The notes below the pieces were generated by a model. It saw only the letters and a list, made by a program, of their open reading frames with translations, had not been told where the DNA came from and searched no databases. From NCBI GenBank assembly GCA_007745635.1, contig CP036272.1:530772-594771 (forward strand): a DNA stretch of 64,000 bases, in the 5' to 3' direction. Below are positions 55,301 through 63,368 of this stretch, one piece after another (positions within the stretch are counted from its first letter, which is position 1; every line of letters starts with the position of its first letter). This stretch comes from Stieleria bergensis (GTDB lineage Bacteria > Planctomycetota > Planctomycetia > Pirellulales > Pirellulaceae). Made by a program: the position numbers and the translations under genes.

Positions 55301-56353
55301 AATCATCAAGATCCTCCTCAGCAACCCTCGGCAACGGACAAGCCGTCTGGCGACGATCGCTCTGCAAACACCGGTGACCAGCAGACCAAAGATCCCAAAA
55401 CTGACGCTGATCAAACCGGTACTCAGGGGCAAGATGACTCGCAAACGGGCGGTCAGAATGAGCAGGCCGGTTCGCAGGCAAACGATGATTCATCAACAGG
55501 AGATTCATCAACAGATCCCCAGGGCCAGCAAGACCAGAACTCTGGTGGTCAATCCGATCAACCGATGAATGATGCCAATCGCGATCAGAACTCAGGCCAG
55601 GACGATGGTCAATCTGAGATGAATGATCGCCAAAGTGACTCCGAAAATAGCAGTGATCCACAAACGGGACAGGGTGAAGGTCAGCAGGACCAAACGGGGC
55701 AAAGTGGACAGGACCAAACCCCGTCGCAAGACAATCAGAACTCTGGCGAGCAGAACTCTGGCGAGCAGAACTCTGGCGAGCAGAACTCTGGCGAGCAGAA
55801 CTCTGGCGAGCAGAACTCTGGTCAGCCTAGTAATCCTCGGCAGAAGCCCGGCCAGCAGGAAGGGGACGACCCAAATTCAAGCGATCAGCCAGGAGAGCAG
55901 CCCAGCCAGGAGCAAAGCCAGGAGGGCAACAATGGCCGTCCTGATTCTAATGGGACGGGGTCTCAGCCAGCACAGCAGACCGTTCCGCCTCCTCCGCCAG
56001 ATTTGGAGTACACCAAAAAGGCAACCGACATGGTCTTGGATTACTTGAAGGAGCCGCGTGATCAGTTTGACCCTGAATTGCTCAATGACCTCGGTTGGAC
56101 GGAACAAGACATGCGCCGATTCCAACAGCGTTGGGAACGGGTTCGCCAGTTGGATCAGCCTGGAGCGGATGCAAGCGATCAGCAATCGTTCGGAGATGCA
56201 CTGCGCAGCTTGGGGCTCAAGCCCGGTCGCAACGCGGCAAAGTCCAATGGACTGGGAACCGATGGATTGCGTCACCTGAACGACGCTCGAACACGCCGCC
56301 CCCCACCACCGGCACTGCGTGATGCTTTTGAAGCCTTTCAGCGTCGACAGTAA
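52376..56353 (+). CDS. Giant membrane-anchored Gln/Gly/Asp/Ser-rich protein (DUF4175-like N-terminus)
   Basis: A 1325-residue protein from ATG 52376; a GTG at 52319 is in frame but less likely. Two adjacent hydrophobic helices (about 42-90) and a third (about 160-180) anchor it; the positive DEARRALWFGELTR start suggests a cytoplasmic N-terminus. Residues about 200-540 are beta-sandwich-like repeats resembling the DUF4175 proteins that accompany MoxR/DUF58/VWA clusters. About 545-1205 is extreme low complexity (Gln, Gly, Asp, Ser, Asn, Pro) with nucleotide-level tandem repeats. The C-terminus (about 1210-1325) is structured: helical, with YTKKATDMVLDYLKEP, LNDLGWTEQDMRRFQQRW and a basic Pro-rich end. 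The function is unknown; it could span the periplasm. No MoxR or VWA gene is nearby. Confidence 0.85.
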   Translation: MATSIPSANAPAAHSTDQLIGQRLDEARRALWFGELTRTALRAVIACFVVTLAWIVIDQWIYSPGLMVRTLCFLTFGAALIWYCVARLWPVLTSKVTDEYAAWALEQEHPDFRQQLTSYVTLKDQQSGFRARVVKVIGARAASLLRINESLPAEAVGTFSWWLVTIAAFFILALYCVLTPKSPLVSAQRLFLPLATVEPAKRVTILDVQPGSAQVLAGRTVEFSAEVAGLYSDESVQCVWASDGPVRELPMEVDPDSGLYLAALSLDPSMSGHIEYQITAGDAKSGPYRLDIENLPVVAVRKIQIRPPDYTGHRARTTSSPSISVIDGTMVQLSAVSSRPVVKAELQFNIKAVGSDQQPSAARIPMQIADDGKTLQVETVLHAVANHSRATQPVNYRIKVWDQQGQSNPQPIVYPIEVIADLSPEVAIVLPKRSPIKLPVNGQQTIEVHAMDADFQLSTLQLKISDGIGELKSPLIWINEDGFSGRGNQIAEFRFRPQDFGLKAGEIVQVIATAADNRFLPDDPFGGPNQAVTDPLEIQIIAAEQNLPEEPQENDGLSKPDQQPPSDVDQQQDQEQQGEDGESGNKGQSGDKGESGQNGQSGQNGQPGQNNPSGDDAQMNQGQGQSQDQDQPADENQQDGQDSESQTGEGQQGDQGEQGDQNQQDQGQSGDQGQQGDNDQQGDGNQQGNTGQQGDSGQQNGQGGADSGNSSMQDQPAGQQGDSSTQSGGGQSSAGQDSPPSGDQPSADEGNAGGQDQNQTAGQDSTGQDPSTGNQSGDGMTDPQDAPPNSGDQANRQPPSGQGQSSPDQQQPVQDDADAFERIKDYIEQQKNPKQQGQNQSQQQKGQGQQGSASDQSGDSTQQPDQTNGSESGGDQKSGDAGKGESDPSQMTDPGQENKGPDEVGTGQQPETTDKPQGSGDNEAQGSGDNEAQGSEAAPMNEQGDQANNQNGDQNADSGSTSDAQDQSQGSGQPSNHQDPPQQPSATDKPSGDDRSANTGDQQTKDPKTDADQTGTQGQDDSQTGGQNEQAGSQANDDSSTGDSSTDPQGQQDQNSGGQSDQPMNDANRDQNSGQDDGQSEMNDRQSDSENSSDPQTGQGEGQQDQTGQSGQDQTPSQDNQNSGEQNSGEQNSGEQNSGEQNSGEQNSGQPSNPRQKPGQQEGDDPNSSDQPGEQPSQEQSQEGNNGRPDSNGTGSQPAQQTVPPPPPDLEYTKKATDMVLDYLKEPRDQFDPELLNDLGWTEQDMRRFQQRWERVRQLDQPGADASDQQSFGDALRSLGLKPGRNAAKSNGLGTDGLRHLNDARTRRPPPPALRDAFEAFQRRQ
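55121..55180 (+). repeat. 24-bp coding tandem duplication
   Basis: Two adjacent 24-bp units coding GSGDNEAQ, then a partial third, within the low-complexity part of the giant protein. The period is a multiple of three. Boundaries are approximate. Confidence 0.8.
55736..55821 (+). repeat. 15-bp coding tandem repeat, 5.7 copies
   Basis: Five perfect copies of CAGAACTCTGGCGAG (55736-55810) and a partial sixth to 55821, coding QNSGE repeats. The identity at every base, including third positions, indicates recent expansion rather than protein-level selection for the same residues. Confidence 0.96.
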
Positions 56354-56380
56354 TCAGACGCTGGGGCGTTGCGTGACCGT

Positions 56381-57064
56381 TTACCGGTTCAACGCCGACT
56401 TTAATGCATCCAGCCTGTGTTGTGAGGCCGGTGTCCGCTTGGGCAATCCTGCTAGATGATCATGTTGCTGCTGCCACATCTTGATCGCTGACTCCGGGCG
56501 GTGCCGCAGCAGGCAAGGGCCCAGCAAGAACGCTGTTTCTAAATCAAGCGAATCATAGGCGGTGTCTCGCCGGTGATCGGATTGGGTTTCAAAACGCATG
56601 ACTTGATAGCGGCCGCCACGGACAACGGTTTCCGCGATGATGGGCAATCCGTTTTCGTAGGCCCAGCGACGGACCAGATCCAGGTGATCGTTGGGTTGCA
56701 GGACCACCACTGGCGGCAGTCGTTCAGGGTGGGCCGCTAGAATTTTGCAAATCGCTCGGCCACCCATGCCACTGATGCTCAAGCTGTCCGCTTCGTCCGT
56801 TGCCAGGCCGTCGAGCCCATTGGCGAGTCGAACCTGGACGTTCAGCCCAGCGAGAGTCCGTTGAGCCATTTGTAGCGGCGCTGTTTTGTTTTCGATGGCG
56901 ATTCCGGCATCCACGTTTCCCGTCGCGATCAACCAAGCCAGCAGGTAGCCATGATCGCATCCGATATCCACGTGAGCCAGTTGACAGGGCTGGCGCTGGC
57001 GTCCCTCGATCAGCTGCTCGGCCACACACTTCAGACGGTCATCCAGTGGGCGAGCGGGTTTCAT
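56381..57064 (-). CDS. trmK: TrmK-like tRNA (adenine-22-N1) methyltransferase
   Basis: A 227-residue protein from ATG 57064; the frame is open to 57280, but the upstream 72 codons lack similarity, and 227 residues is the usual TrmK length. Motifs: ADxGSDH-like VDIGCDHGYLLAWLI (about 33-47), AIENKTAPLQMAQ (about 54), ANGLDGL (about 81), SISGMGGRAICKIL (about 94) and VLQPNDHLDLVRRWAYENG. The GMGG block is the family hallmark. It would methylate A22 of certain tRNAs using SAM. No Shine-Dalgarno. Convergent with the giant protein, separated by 27 bp. Confidence 0.85.
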   Translation of the reverse strand: MKPARPLDDRLKCVAEQLIEGRQRQPCQLAHVDIGCDHGYLLAWLIATGNVDAGIAIENKTAPLQMAQRTLAGLNVQVRLANGLDGLATDEADSLSISGMGGRAICKILAAHPERLPPVVVLQPNDHLDLVRRWAYENGLPIIAETVVRGGRYQVMRFETQSDHRRDTAYDSLDLETAFLLGPCLLRHRPESAIKMWQQQHDHLAGLPKRTPASQHRLDALKSALNR

Positions 57065-57405
57065 CAAGGACTGGTTTGGGCTGCGTGTGTGAGATGAATG
57101 GACCCCATCGGCTCGCGCCGACAGGCCAGAACCTGCAGTGCAGGGCGTCAAGCCGTCGCTGTGATGGCACCCATCTGAGGCGGTGTTTGACCAAATTATC
57201 GCGTATTGGGGTGGGGGCGCAAACGTTGCCTCACAAATTATCTGACTTTTGCCCGCCAACGAGTGGTAAATCTGCCGCATTGGGGAATCATCTACTAAGG
57301 CCTCCGATCCGCTGCTTGCCAGCTCGCGGCTCTGGCCAACGAATTAAACTGTGGATTGCGTGATTGCACACCACATTTCATTACCTTGTCCATTGATCGA
57401 GTCGC
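57065..57405. other. Divergent intergenic region
   Basis: About 340 bp between trmK (minus) and the PSD1 gene (plus). No repeat, hairpin or clear promoter was found; the open frame extending upstream of trmK is judged non-coding. Confidence 0.5.
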
Positions 57406-60237
57406 ATGCAACGTTTCGTTTTTGACACTCCTGTTCGCTCCATGCGATGGGGCATTGCTTGGTTCGGTTTTTGGGTTGCCGCTGGGATCGGTTGTCCTGG
57501 CTGGGCTCAACAGCCACCGTCGGCGTCCGCTGAATCGGTGGACCGAATTGATTTTGAATCTCAAGTGCTGCCAATCTTGCAAGACTCCTGCCAGCACTGT
57601 CATGGCGAGGATGAACAAGAGTCGGGATTTCGAGTCGATGGACGCGCGCATCTGTTGCGTGGCGGTGACTCCGGGGCTGCTGCCATCGTTCCAGGTGATC
57701 CCCAGAGCAGCTACTTATTGGATCTGGTCAAGCATGTCGAAGAAGGCATGGAAATGCCGCCAGATGAAGACAAGTTAAGCAAGCAGCAAATCGATGTGCT
57801 CGCCCGCTGGATCCGCCAAGGTGCGGTGTGGCCAGGGCAGATGGAGGCGGTTGAGTTAAAACTGCAGGGGGCTGATCACTGGGCCTTCCAAAAGGTGACG
57901 CGCCCCGAAGTTCCCCCAGGTAGCCAGCATCCGGTCGATGCGTTCATCGATCAGGCGTTAGCAAAGCAACAGCTCACCGCAAACGGATCTGCCGACCCAC
58001 GACAGTTGATTCGCCGTGCGTCGATTGTGCTAACCGGTTTGATTCCGACCCCGGAACGCGTGGAACAGTTTGTGGCTGATTCCAGGAAAGATCCTGCGAC
58101 ATCGTACGAGCATCTTGTGGATGAACTCTTGCAGTCACCACATTTTGGCGAGCGTTGGGCTCAGCACTGGTTGGACGTGATTCGCTGGTCGGAAAGCAAT
58201 GGATCAGAATCAAATCTTTATCGTAAAAACGCCTGGGTTTACCGTGACTATGTGATTCGCAGTTTGAATGAAGACAAGCCGTACAACCAGTTTGTCCGTG
58301 AGCAGTTGGCTGGTGATGTGATGGGATCGGGGGAGGCATTGGGCTTCTTGGTTGCCGGTCCGCATGTTCCCGCGGCCACGGTGGGGCAAGAGGCGTCCGC
58401 GATTCGCCAGGCTCGAGCTGATCGAATGGATGAGGTCATGCAAACCGTCGGAGCTTCGATGATTGGCATGACCGTGGGCTGTGCACGTTGTCACAATCAC
58501 AAATTTGATCCGCTGACAATCACGGATTATTACGCGATGACGGCTGTGTTTCAGGACATCGAATTCGGTAGTCGCTTTCCCGAACTCTCGCAGGACCATC
58601 CTCGTCGACAACGCGGCCAAGCGATTTGGACGCAAATCAACCAGCAACGCAATCGAATGCGACCGCACGGTGTTTGGGAGGAGAATTGGGGTGCCTATCG
58701 TGAAATGCACCTGCGTCCGGTGACCACCACTGCGGTCCGAATCAATTTTCAGTCCGTGGCTGTGGGAATCGATGAATTGGAAGTCTTTGGTCCCCAGGAC
58801 AACCGAGAAAACCTTGCGCTCGCAGCCAGTGGCACCCAAGTCAGTGGTCCAGATGAAATGGTTGGTGATCCGCGTAACGTGATCACACGGCTGAACGATG
58901 GTGAATATGGAACCATGGCCTGGCGGGCTCGGGGCAATCCCAAAGACAAAACCAAGCGGCCCTACGCGATCTTTGAGTTTACTGAACCAAAGCAGATCAA
59001 CCGTTTGCGAATCAGTTCGAACCGCGAGTACTTCTATGACACCGACTATCTGACGCAAAAGCCCGGTCTGAACTTTGGTGACTATGACGTTCAAGTGCGC
59101 GACCAAGAGGGGAACTGGAAAACCATCGCATCCAGTTGGTACATGAACCAACAGCTGAACAAGGACATTGCCGAGCGTGGTGAAGCGATGGAGCAGATTC
59201 AGCGGCTGATTGATCTGTTGGCAGAGGAAGGTCCGCGTCCAAGTTTCATCGGTCGATTTGTTGAACCCGCCGTTACCCGAGTGTTGCACCGGGGCAGTCC
59301 CGAAAATCCTAAAGCGGAGGTCATGCCTTCGGCTCCGGCTGTGTTTGGGGGCGATTTCGGATTGGGTTCCAACGCAACGGGTGCCCAACGCCGCCAGGCG
59401 TTTGCACAGTGGGTGGTCAGCCCTGAAAACCCACTGACGTCACGCGTGATGGTCAATCGCATTTGGCACCATCTCTTTGGTGCTGGGATTGTCACCACCA
59501 CCTCTGACTTTGGCACCGCTGGTGCTGCACCCAGTCACCAAGCACTGCTGGATTACTTGGCTGCAGAGTTCGTGGCTCCAACTTCGGATCAGCTGCAGCC
59601 GTGGTCGGTCAAGTCGATGATTCGCCTGCTGGTCACCAGTGATGCATTCAAACGTTCATCACAGCCGCAGCAATCCGCACTGGCGATCGATGGCAGCAGT
59701 CGCATGCTATGGCGGTTCCCACCACGGCGTGTGGAGGCCGAAGTGGTGCGTGATTCGATCTTGCTTGCCTCAGGTGTGTTGAATCCAGAGAAGGGTGGGC
59801 GCAGCTATCGCATTCACAATATCAAGAAGACGTACGCGCAGTGGGAAGTGGTCGATAATCACGGCGCCGACACGTTCCGGCGCATGATTTACCAAGAGCG
59901 AATGCGGCGTGTCGATGATCAGATGTTCACTGCATTTGACTTCCCCGATTGTGGGCAAGTCCGTGCGAAACGCCCCGTTAGCACCACGCCGCTACAGGCT
60001 TTAAACCTGATGAACAGCCAGTTTGTTCAGCATCAAGCGGACCTGTTGGCCAAGCGGGCGATCGAGTTTGCAGCTGGCGACACCCAGGCCGCGATCAAAC
60101 GTTGCTTCGAATTGCTGTTGGGACGCCAACCGGACAAGCAAGAAGTGGACGATTGTTTGCAAGTCGCTCAGCAGCATGGTTTGCCAATGGTTTGCCGAGC
60201 TCTGATCAATTCCAACGAGTTCATCTTTTTGCCGTGA
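57406..60237 (+). CDS. PSCyt1/DUF1549/DUF1553 planctomycete cytochrome protein
   Basis: A 943-residue exported protein; ATG 57406, with an ATG 12 codons on as alternative. The signal is about residues 13-35. The PSCyt1 cytochrome module has C62-x2-C65-H66 (DSCQHCHGEDEQESGF). DUF1549 (about 170-375) ends near a second CxxCH (CARCHNHKFDPL, about 362). An inserted discoidin-like beta-sandwich is at about 440-585 (TTTAVRINFQS). DUF1553 is about 660-920, with MVNRIWHHLFGAGIV and STTPLQALNLMNSQFV. The family is abundant in planctomycetes and is linked to carbohydrate degradation and electron transfer outside the cytoplasm; no reaction is proven. It is followed after 61 nt by its usual partner, a DUF1501 protein. 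Confidence 0.93.
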   Translation: MQRFVFDTPVRSMRWGIAWFGFWVAAGIGCPGWAQQPPSASAESVDRIDFESQVLPILQDSCQHCHGEDEQESGFRVDGRAHLLRGGDSGAAAIVPGDPQSSYLLDLVKHVEEGMEMPPDEDKLSKQQIDVLARWIRQGAVWPGQMEAVELKLQGADHWAFQKVTRPEVPPGSQHPVDAFIDQALAKQQLTANGSADPRQLIRRASIVLTGLIPTPERVEQFVADSRKDPATSYEHLVDELLQSPHFGERWAQHWLDVIRWSESNGSESNLYRKNAWVYRDYVIRSLNEDKPYNQFVREQLAGDVMGSGEALGFLVAGPHVPAATVGQEASAIRQARADRMDEVMQTVGASMIGMTVGCARCHNHKFDPLTITDYYAMTAVFQDIEFGSRFPELSQDHPRRQRGQAIWTQINQQRNRMRPHGVWEENWGAYREMHLRPVTTTAVRINFQSVAVGIDELEVFGPQDNRENLALAASGTQVSGPDEMVGDPRNVITRLNDGEYGTMAWRARGNPKDKTKRPYAIFEFTEPKQINRLRISSNREYFYDTDYLTQKPGLNFGDYDVQVRDQEGNWKTIASSWYMNQQLNKDIAERGEAMEQIQRLIDLLAEEGPRPSFIGRFVEPAVTRVLHRGSPENPKAEVMPSAPAVFGGDFGLGSNATGAQRRQAFAQWVVSPENPLTSRVMVNRIWHHLFGAGIVTTTSDFGTAGAAPSHQALLDYLAAEFVAPTSDQLQPWSVKSMIRLLVTSDAFKRSSQPQQSALAIDGSSRMLWRFPPRRVEAEVVRDSILLASGVLNPEKGGRSYRIHNIKKTYAQWEVVDNHGADTFRRMIYQERMRRVDDQMFTAFDFPDCGQVRAKRPVSTTPLQALNLMNSQFVQHQADLLAKRAIEFAAGDTQAAIKRCFELLLGRQPDKQEVDDCLQVAQQHGLPMVCRALINSNEFIFLP

Positions 60238-60298
60238 TCCAGCGCCGTCATTGGCTTCTCACACCACGATTCATTTTTCACTTTATCGGTTTTCAACC

Positions 60299-61801
60299 AT
60301 GTCCAATCCTGAACGTCTTTCGCCGCTAGGCCGCCGGTTCCTTGATCGTCGTGGCTTTTTGGGGATCGCTGGCATGTCCACCGCTTCCTTAGGCTTGGCC
60401 AGCCTCTTGCAGCAGGATGGGTTGCTTGCTGCGGATTCGCGCACGACCAGTGGGAAGACTCCGATCCGTCCCGACGTTGATCCCGATCATCCTTACGCAC
60501 CGAGGCAGGCTCATCATGACATGCCTGCCAAACAGGTGCTGGTGATCTATTGTCCCGGCGCTGTCAGCCATGTGGACACCTTTGATTACAAGCCCGCGCT
60601 GACCAAGCTGCACAACCAGAAGCCGCCGGGATTGCCCGCGGTGACGTTCGAAGGCCCGTCGGGAAACATCGCCAAACCCTTCTGGGACTTCAAGCCTCGT
60701 GGCCAGTCTGGAAAAATGGTGTCAGATCTTCTGCCGCACCTGGGTGAACTGGTCGATGACTTTAGTTTCATTCATTCGATGACCACCGACACCAGTGCTC
60801 ACCCGCAGGGCGAGAACTTCATGAACACTGGTTTCACCATGGAGGGCTTCCCCAGTTTTGGTGCTTGGGTAACGTACGCGCTGGGCAGTGAAAACCAAGA
60901 ATTGCCAGCATTCGTCGCGATCAATGATCCACGCGGTTTAGCACGCAGTGGCAAGAACAACTTCGGTAACGGCTTTTTGCCAGCTGCCTTCCAAGGCACC
61001 GATTTCAACGCCATGAATCCACCGAGCAACCTGCGACGTCCAGGGGCGATTAGTTTGCAGGCCGAACGTGACACGGTGTCGTTGTTGCAGCGACTGAACG
61101 AACGGCATTTGAGTCGCTTTCCCGGTGATGCTGACTTGGCCGGACGGATCGCCAGCTATGAGATGGCAGGCAAAATGCAGACCTCCGTGCCTTCGGTCAT
61201 GGACTTGTCCAATGAAACTCAGCAGACCTTGGACGCCTATGGAGTCGAAGGTGGAAGCGAGCTGAAAGGCAAATACGCTCGCAACTGTCTTTTGGCCAGA
61301 CGCTTGATTGAAAAAGGCGTGCGCGTCGTCCAGCTCTTTAATGGGAGCGATCCGGCCGGCGGCAATGGGATCACCAACTGGGACTCGCATAAGGACATTC
61401 TGAAGACCCATGCGATGCAAGCGGAGATCATGGATCAGCCAACGGCCGCACTGCTAGCCGATATGAAACAGCGTGGACTGCTGGATCAGACGCTGGTGGT
61501 TTGGGCGACTGAGTTTGGACGCATGCCGTTCTTGCAGGCCAACGGAACCGGACGCGATCATAACCCCAGTGCCTTCACGTGCTTCATGGCAGGCGCCGGT
61601 GTGAAGCAAGGTTTTAACTACGGCGAAAGCGACGAGTTTGGTTTCAAGGCAACGGTGAATCCAACCACGGTTTACGACTTCAACGCCACGATCTTGCACT
61701 TGATGGGCCTGGATCATGAACGTTTGACGTTCTATCACAACGGTTTGGAGCGTCGCTTGACGAACGTACACGGTCACGTCATCAAAGACCTGGTGATGTA
61801 G
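60299..61801 (+). CDS. DUF1501 protein, Tat-exported
   Basis: A 500-residue protein from ATG 60299. A twin-arginine signal, LDRRGFLGIAGMSTASLGL (about residues 17-36), predicts folded export. The sulfatase/phosphatase-like fold is marked by YCPGAVSHVDTFDYKP, IHSMTTDTSAHPQG and VVWATEFGRMPF, then GRDHNP in the last quarter. DUF1501 proteins are nearly always paired with PSD1/DUF1553 cytochrome proteins, as here, and probably act in the same periplasmic complex. Substrate unknown. Confidence 0.93.
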   Translation: MSNPERLSPLGRRFLDRRGFLGIAGMSTASLGLASLLQQDGLLAADSRTTSGKTPIRPDVDPDHPYAPRQAHHDMPAKQVLVIYCPGAVSHVDTFDYKPALTKLHNQKPPGLPAVTFEGPSGNIAKPFWDFKPRGQSGKMVSDLLPHLGELVDDFSFIHSMTTDTSAHPQGENFMNTGFTMEGFPSFGAWVTYALGSENQELPAFVAINDPRGLARSGKNNFGNGFLPAAFQGTDFNAMNPPSNLRRPGAISLQAERDTVSLLQRLNERHLSRFPGDADLAGRIASYEMAGKMQTSVPSVMDLSNETQQTLDAYGVEGGSELKGKYARNCLLARRLIEKGVRVVQLFNGSDPAGGNGITNWDSHKDILKTHAMQAEIMDQPTAALLADMKQRGLLDQTLVVWATEFGRMPFLQANGTGRDHNPSAFTCFMAGAGVKQGFNYGESDEFGFKATVNPTTVYDFNATILHLMGLDHERLTFYHNGLERRLTNVHGHVIKDLVM

Positions 61802-61827
61802 ACGGTTGGCCATCATCCGTTTGGGCG

Positions 61828-62103
61828 TTAGCCACCGGCGATGGTTTGGAACAGGGTGATCACGTCGCCATCGGTGAGCGGATGCTGGTTGATAGCTGCT
61901 TTGGGAAGCATGCTGGAGTTGACAAACAGATTGAGATGCGTCAGCAGGTGTCCGTGTTCGTTACAGACAGCAGCATAGAGATCAGGTGATTGTGATTTCA
62001 GCTGGTGTAACGCATCGCCAACCGTCGAGGCGTTCAATTGGATTTCGTCAACGCCATCACATTGCGCTTGCAAGACAGAAGGGACTTCAATGGTGATCGC
62101 CAT
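61828..62103 (-). CDS. MoaD/ThiS-family sulfur-carrier-like protein
   Basis: A 91-residue ubiquitin-fold protein from ATG 62103 (MAITIEVPSVL); the open frame extends to 62181 without similarity. The sequence ends in TIAGG, the C-terminal diglycine that is adenylated and thiocarboxylated. In MoaD it supplies sulfur for molybdopterin; ThiS-like and other carriers serve thiamine or cysteine routes. No MoaE, ThiG or activating enzyme is near. Its neighbour on the same strand is a Gfo/Idh oxidoreductase starting 161 bp upstream of the carrier start. Confidence 0.82.
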   Translation of the reverse strand: MAITIEVPSVLQAQCDGVDEIQLNASTVGDALHQLKSQSPDLYAAVCNEHGHLLTHLNLFVNSSMLPKAAINQHPLTDGDVITLFQTIAGG

Positions 62104-62264
62104 AGGGAGTTCAGCAGACTGGTAACGAGAAGTGAATCGGATGCCGCTGGAGAGATTGTAGCTCAGTCTATTGCAGTTCATAAAGCTAGGCTTTCGAAGG
62201 TTTCTCAGCCGAGAATCCCTGCGGTTTGGGCTTGCAATGCAGTCCTGATGGATGGTTTGAGCGG

Positions 62265-63368
62265 TTACGCATTCAGGACAGAGTCAATTGAAATCGCCTG
62301 CTGTTGTTTCGCCGAAAGGTAGCAGGCGTCGACCAGCGCCATCGTTTGCAAGTTGTCTTGGCCACTGGTCTCCGTTTGCTGATCGTTTGCAAGTGCGGTC
62401 AGTAGTTCAGCCATCGGACCTAAGAAGGCGTCGGGGAACCAGACGTGATTCCAGCGCGGCTGGTGCCAGCGTCCAGTTTTCGTCAGCGTGTACTCCAGTG
62501 TGCTTGGTTCTCGTTCGGGATACTTGGGCCAGCCGATGGTGCCTTTGGCCATCCCTTCGGTGCCTTCGAGACGATAGTGGATTCCCAGGTCGGCTTGGGC
62601 GCCCTCTCTGGCGGGACCTGCCCAAACATCATCACAGATCTGGCAACGCAGACCGCTGTCGTATTCCAAAATGTACAGGCCGATCCCATCTTGATGAGCA
62701 AACTGGGTGCGTGGGTCGGTGCGAAAGCTAGCGAAGACTCGTTGGGGTGTGCCAAACCAGCAGCGCATGGTGTCAAGGTGATGGATGGACATGATCCGGC
62801 ATGTGACCCAGCCTTGTCGCTGTTGCCAAGGCATCCAGTGAGGAATGGCGCGCATGTCAAGCGTGGCCAGCACTGGGTCGCCGAGCCAATCGCGTCTTAA
62901 CAGACTGGTCGCCGCGCGCACGCTTTGGTCGTACCGCATGTTTTGATTGACCGAAAGCGTGATGCCTGCTTGCTGGCAAAGGGCTACGATTTGCTTGGCC
63001 TCTGACAGGTTCACTCCTAATGGCTTTTGCGCCAAAATTCCGCGCAGGTGATCGCGCTGGCAAGCCGCCTGGATCACCTCCAGCAGACAGTCTGGTGGGA
63101 CGGCGATGTCCAGCACATTGATGTCTTGGTTGTCTAGCAACTGGTGGTAGTCGGCGTAGACAGAGGGGATGTCATGTCGCGCGGCAACTTGTTGTGCGGT
63201 GTGGTGCGTTCGCGAGGCAATCCCGGTGGCATGAATTCCGGCCGCTGCATAGGCGACCAGATGGCAATCCGCCATGATGAACCCCGCGCCGATACAGCCG
63301 ATGCGAAAGTCTGTGACCTCCGGAACCGGCGGCAGGTAATCAGCGGGCGTGATCTCGTAGTCGCTCAT
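62265..63368 (-). CDS. Gfo/Idh/MocA-family oxidoreductase
   Basis: A 367-residue protein from ATG 63368; an upstream TTG or GTG would overlap the neighbour. Rossmann motif [17 protein letters not shown] (about 21-37); the usual EKP loop reads LAQKPLG (about 110-116), with Gln for Glu. The C-terminal Gfo/Idh domain has [14 protein letters not shown]. Members use NAD(P) to oxidise or reduce sugars or inositols. It starts 4 nt inside the SGNH hydrolase stop (ATGA), so the two are translationally coupled and probably act in one carbohydrate pathway. Confidence 0.9.
   Translation of the reverse strand: MSDYEITPADYLPPVPEVTDFRIGCIGAGFIMADCHLVAYAAAGIHATGIASRTHHTAQQVAARHDIPSVYADYHQLLDNQDINVLDIAVPPDCLLEVIQAACQRDHLRGILAQKPLGVNLSEAKQIVALCQQAGITLSVNQNMRYDQSVRAATSLLRRDWLGDPVLATLDMRAIPHWMPWQQRQGWVTCRIMSIHHLDTMRCWFGTPQRVFASFRTDPRTQFAHQDGIGLYILEYDSGLRCQICDDVWAGPAREGAQADLGIHYRLEGTEGMAKGTIGWPKYPEREPSTLEYTLTKTGRWHQPRWNHVWFPDAFLGPMAELLTALANDQQTETSGQDNLQTMALVDACYLSAKQQQAISIDSVLNA

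Noticed and set aside
55215-55661. Minus-strand frame rich in His, Asp and Arg
   Set aside because: Shadow of the low-complexity coding region of the giant protein.
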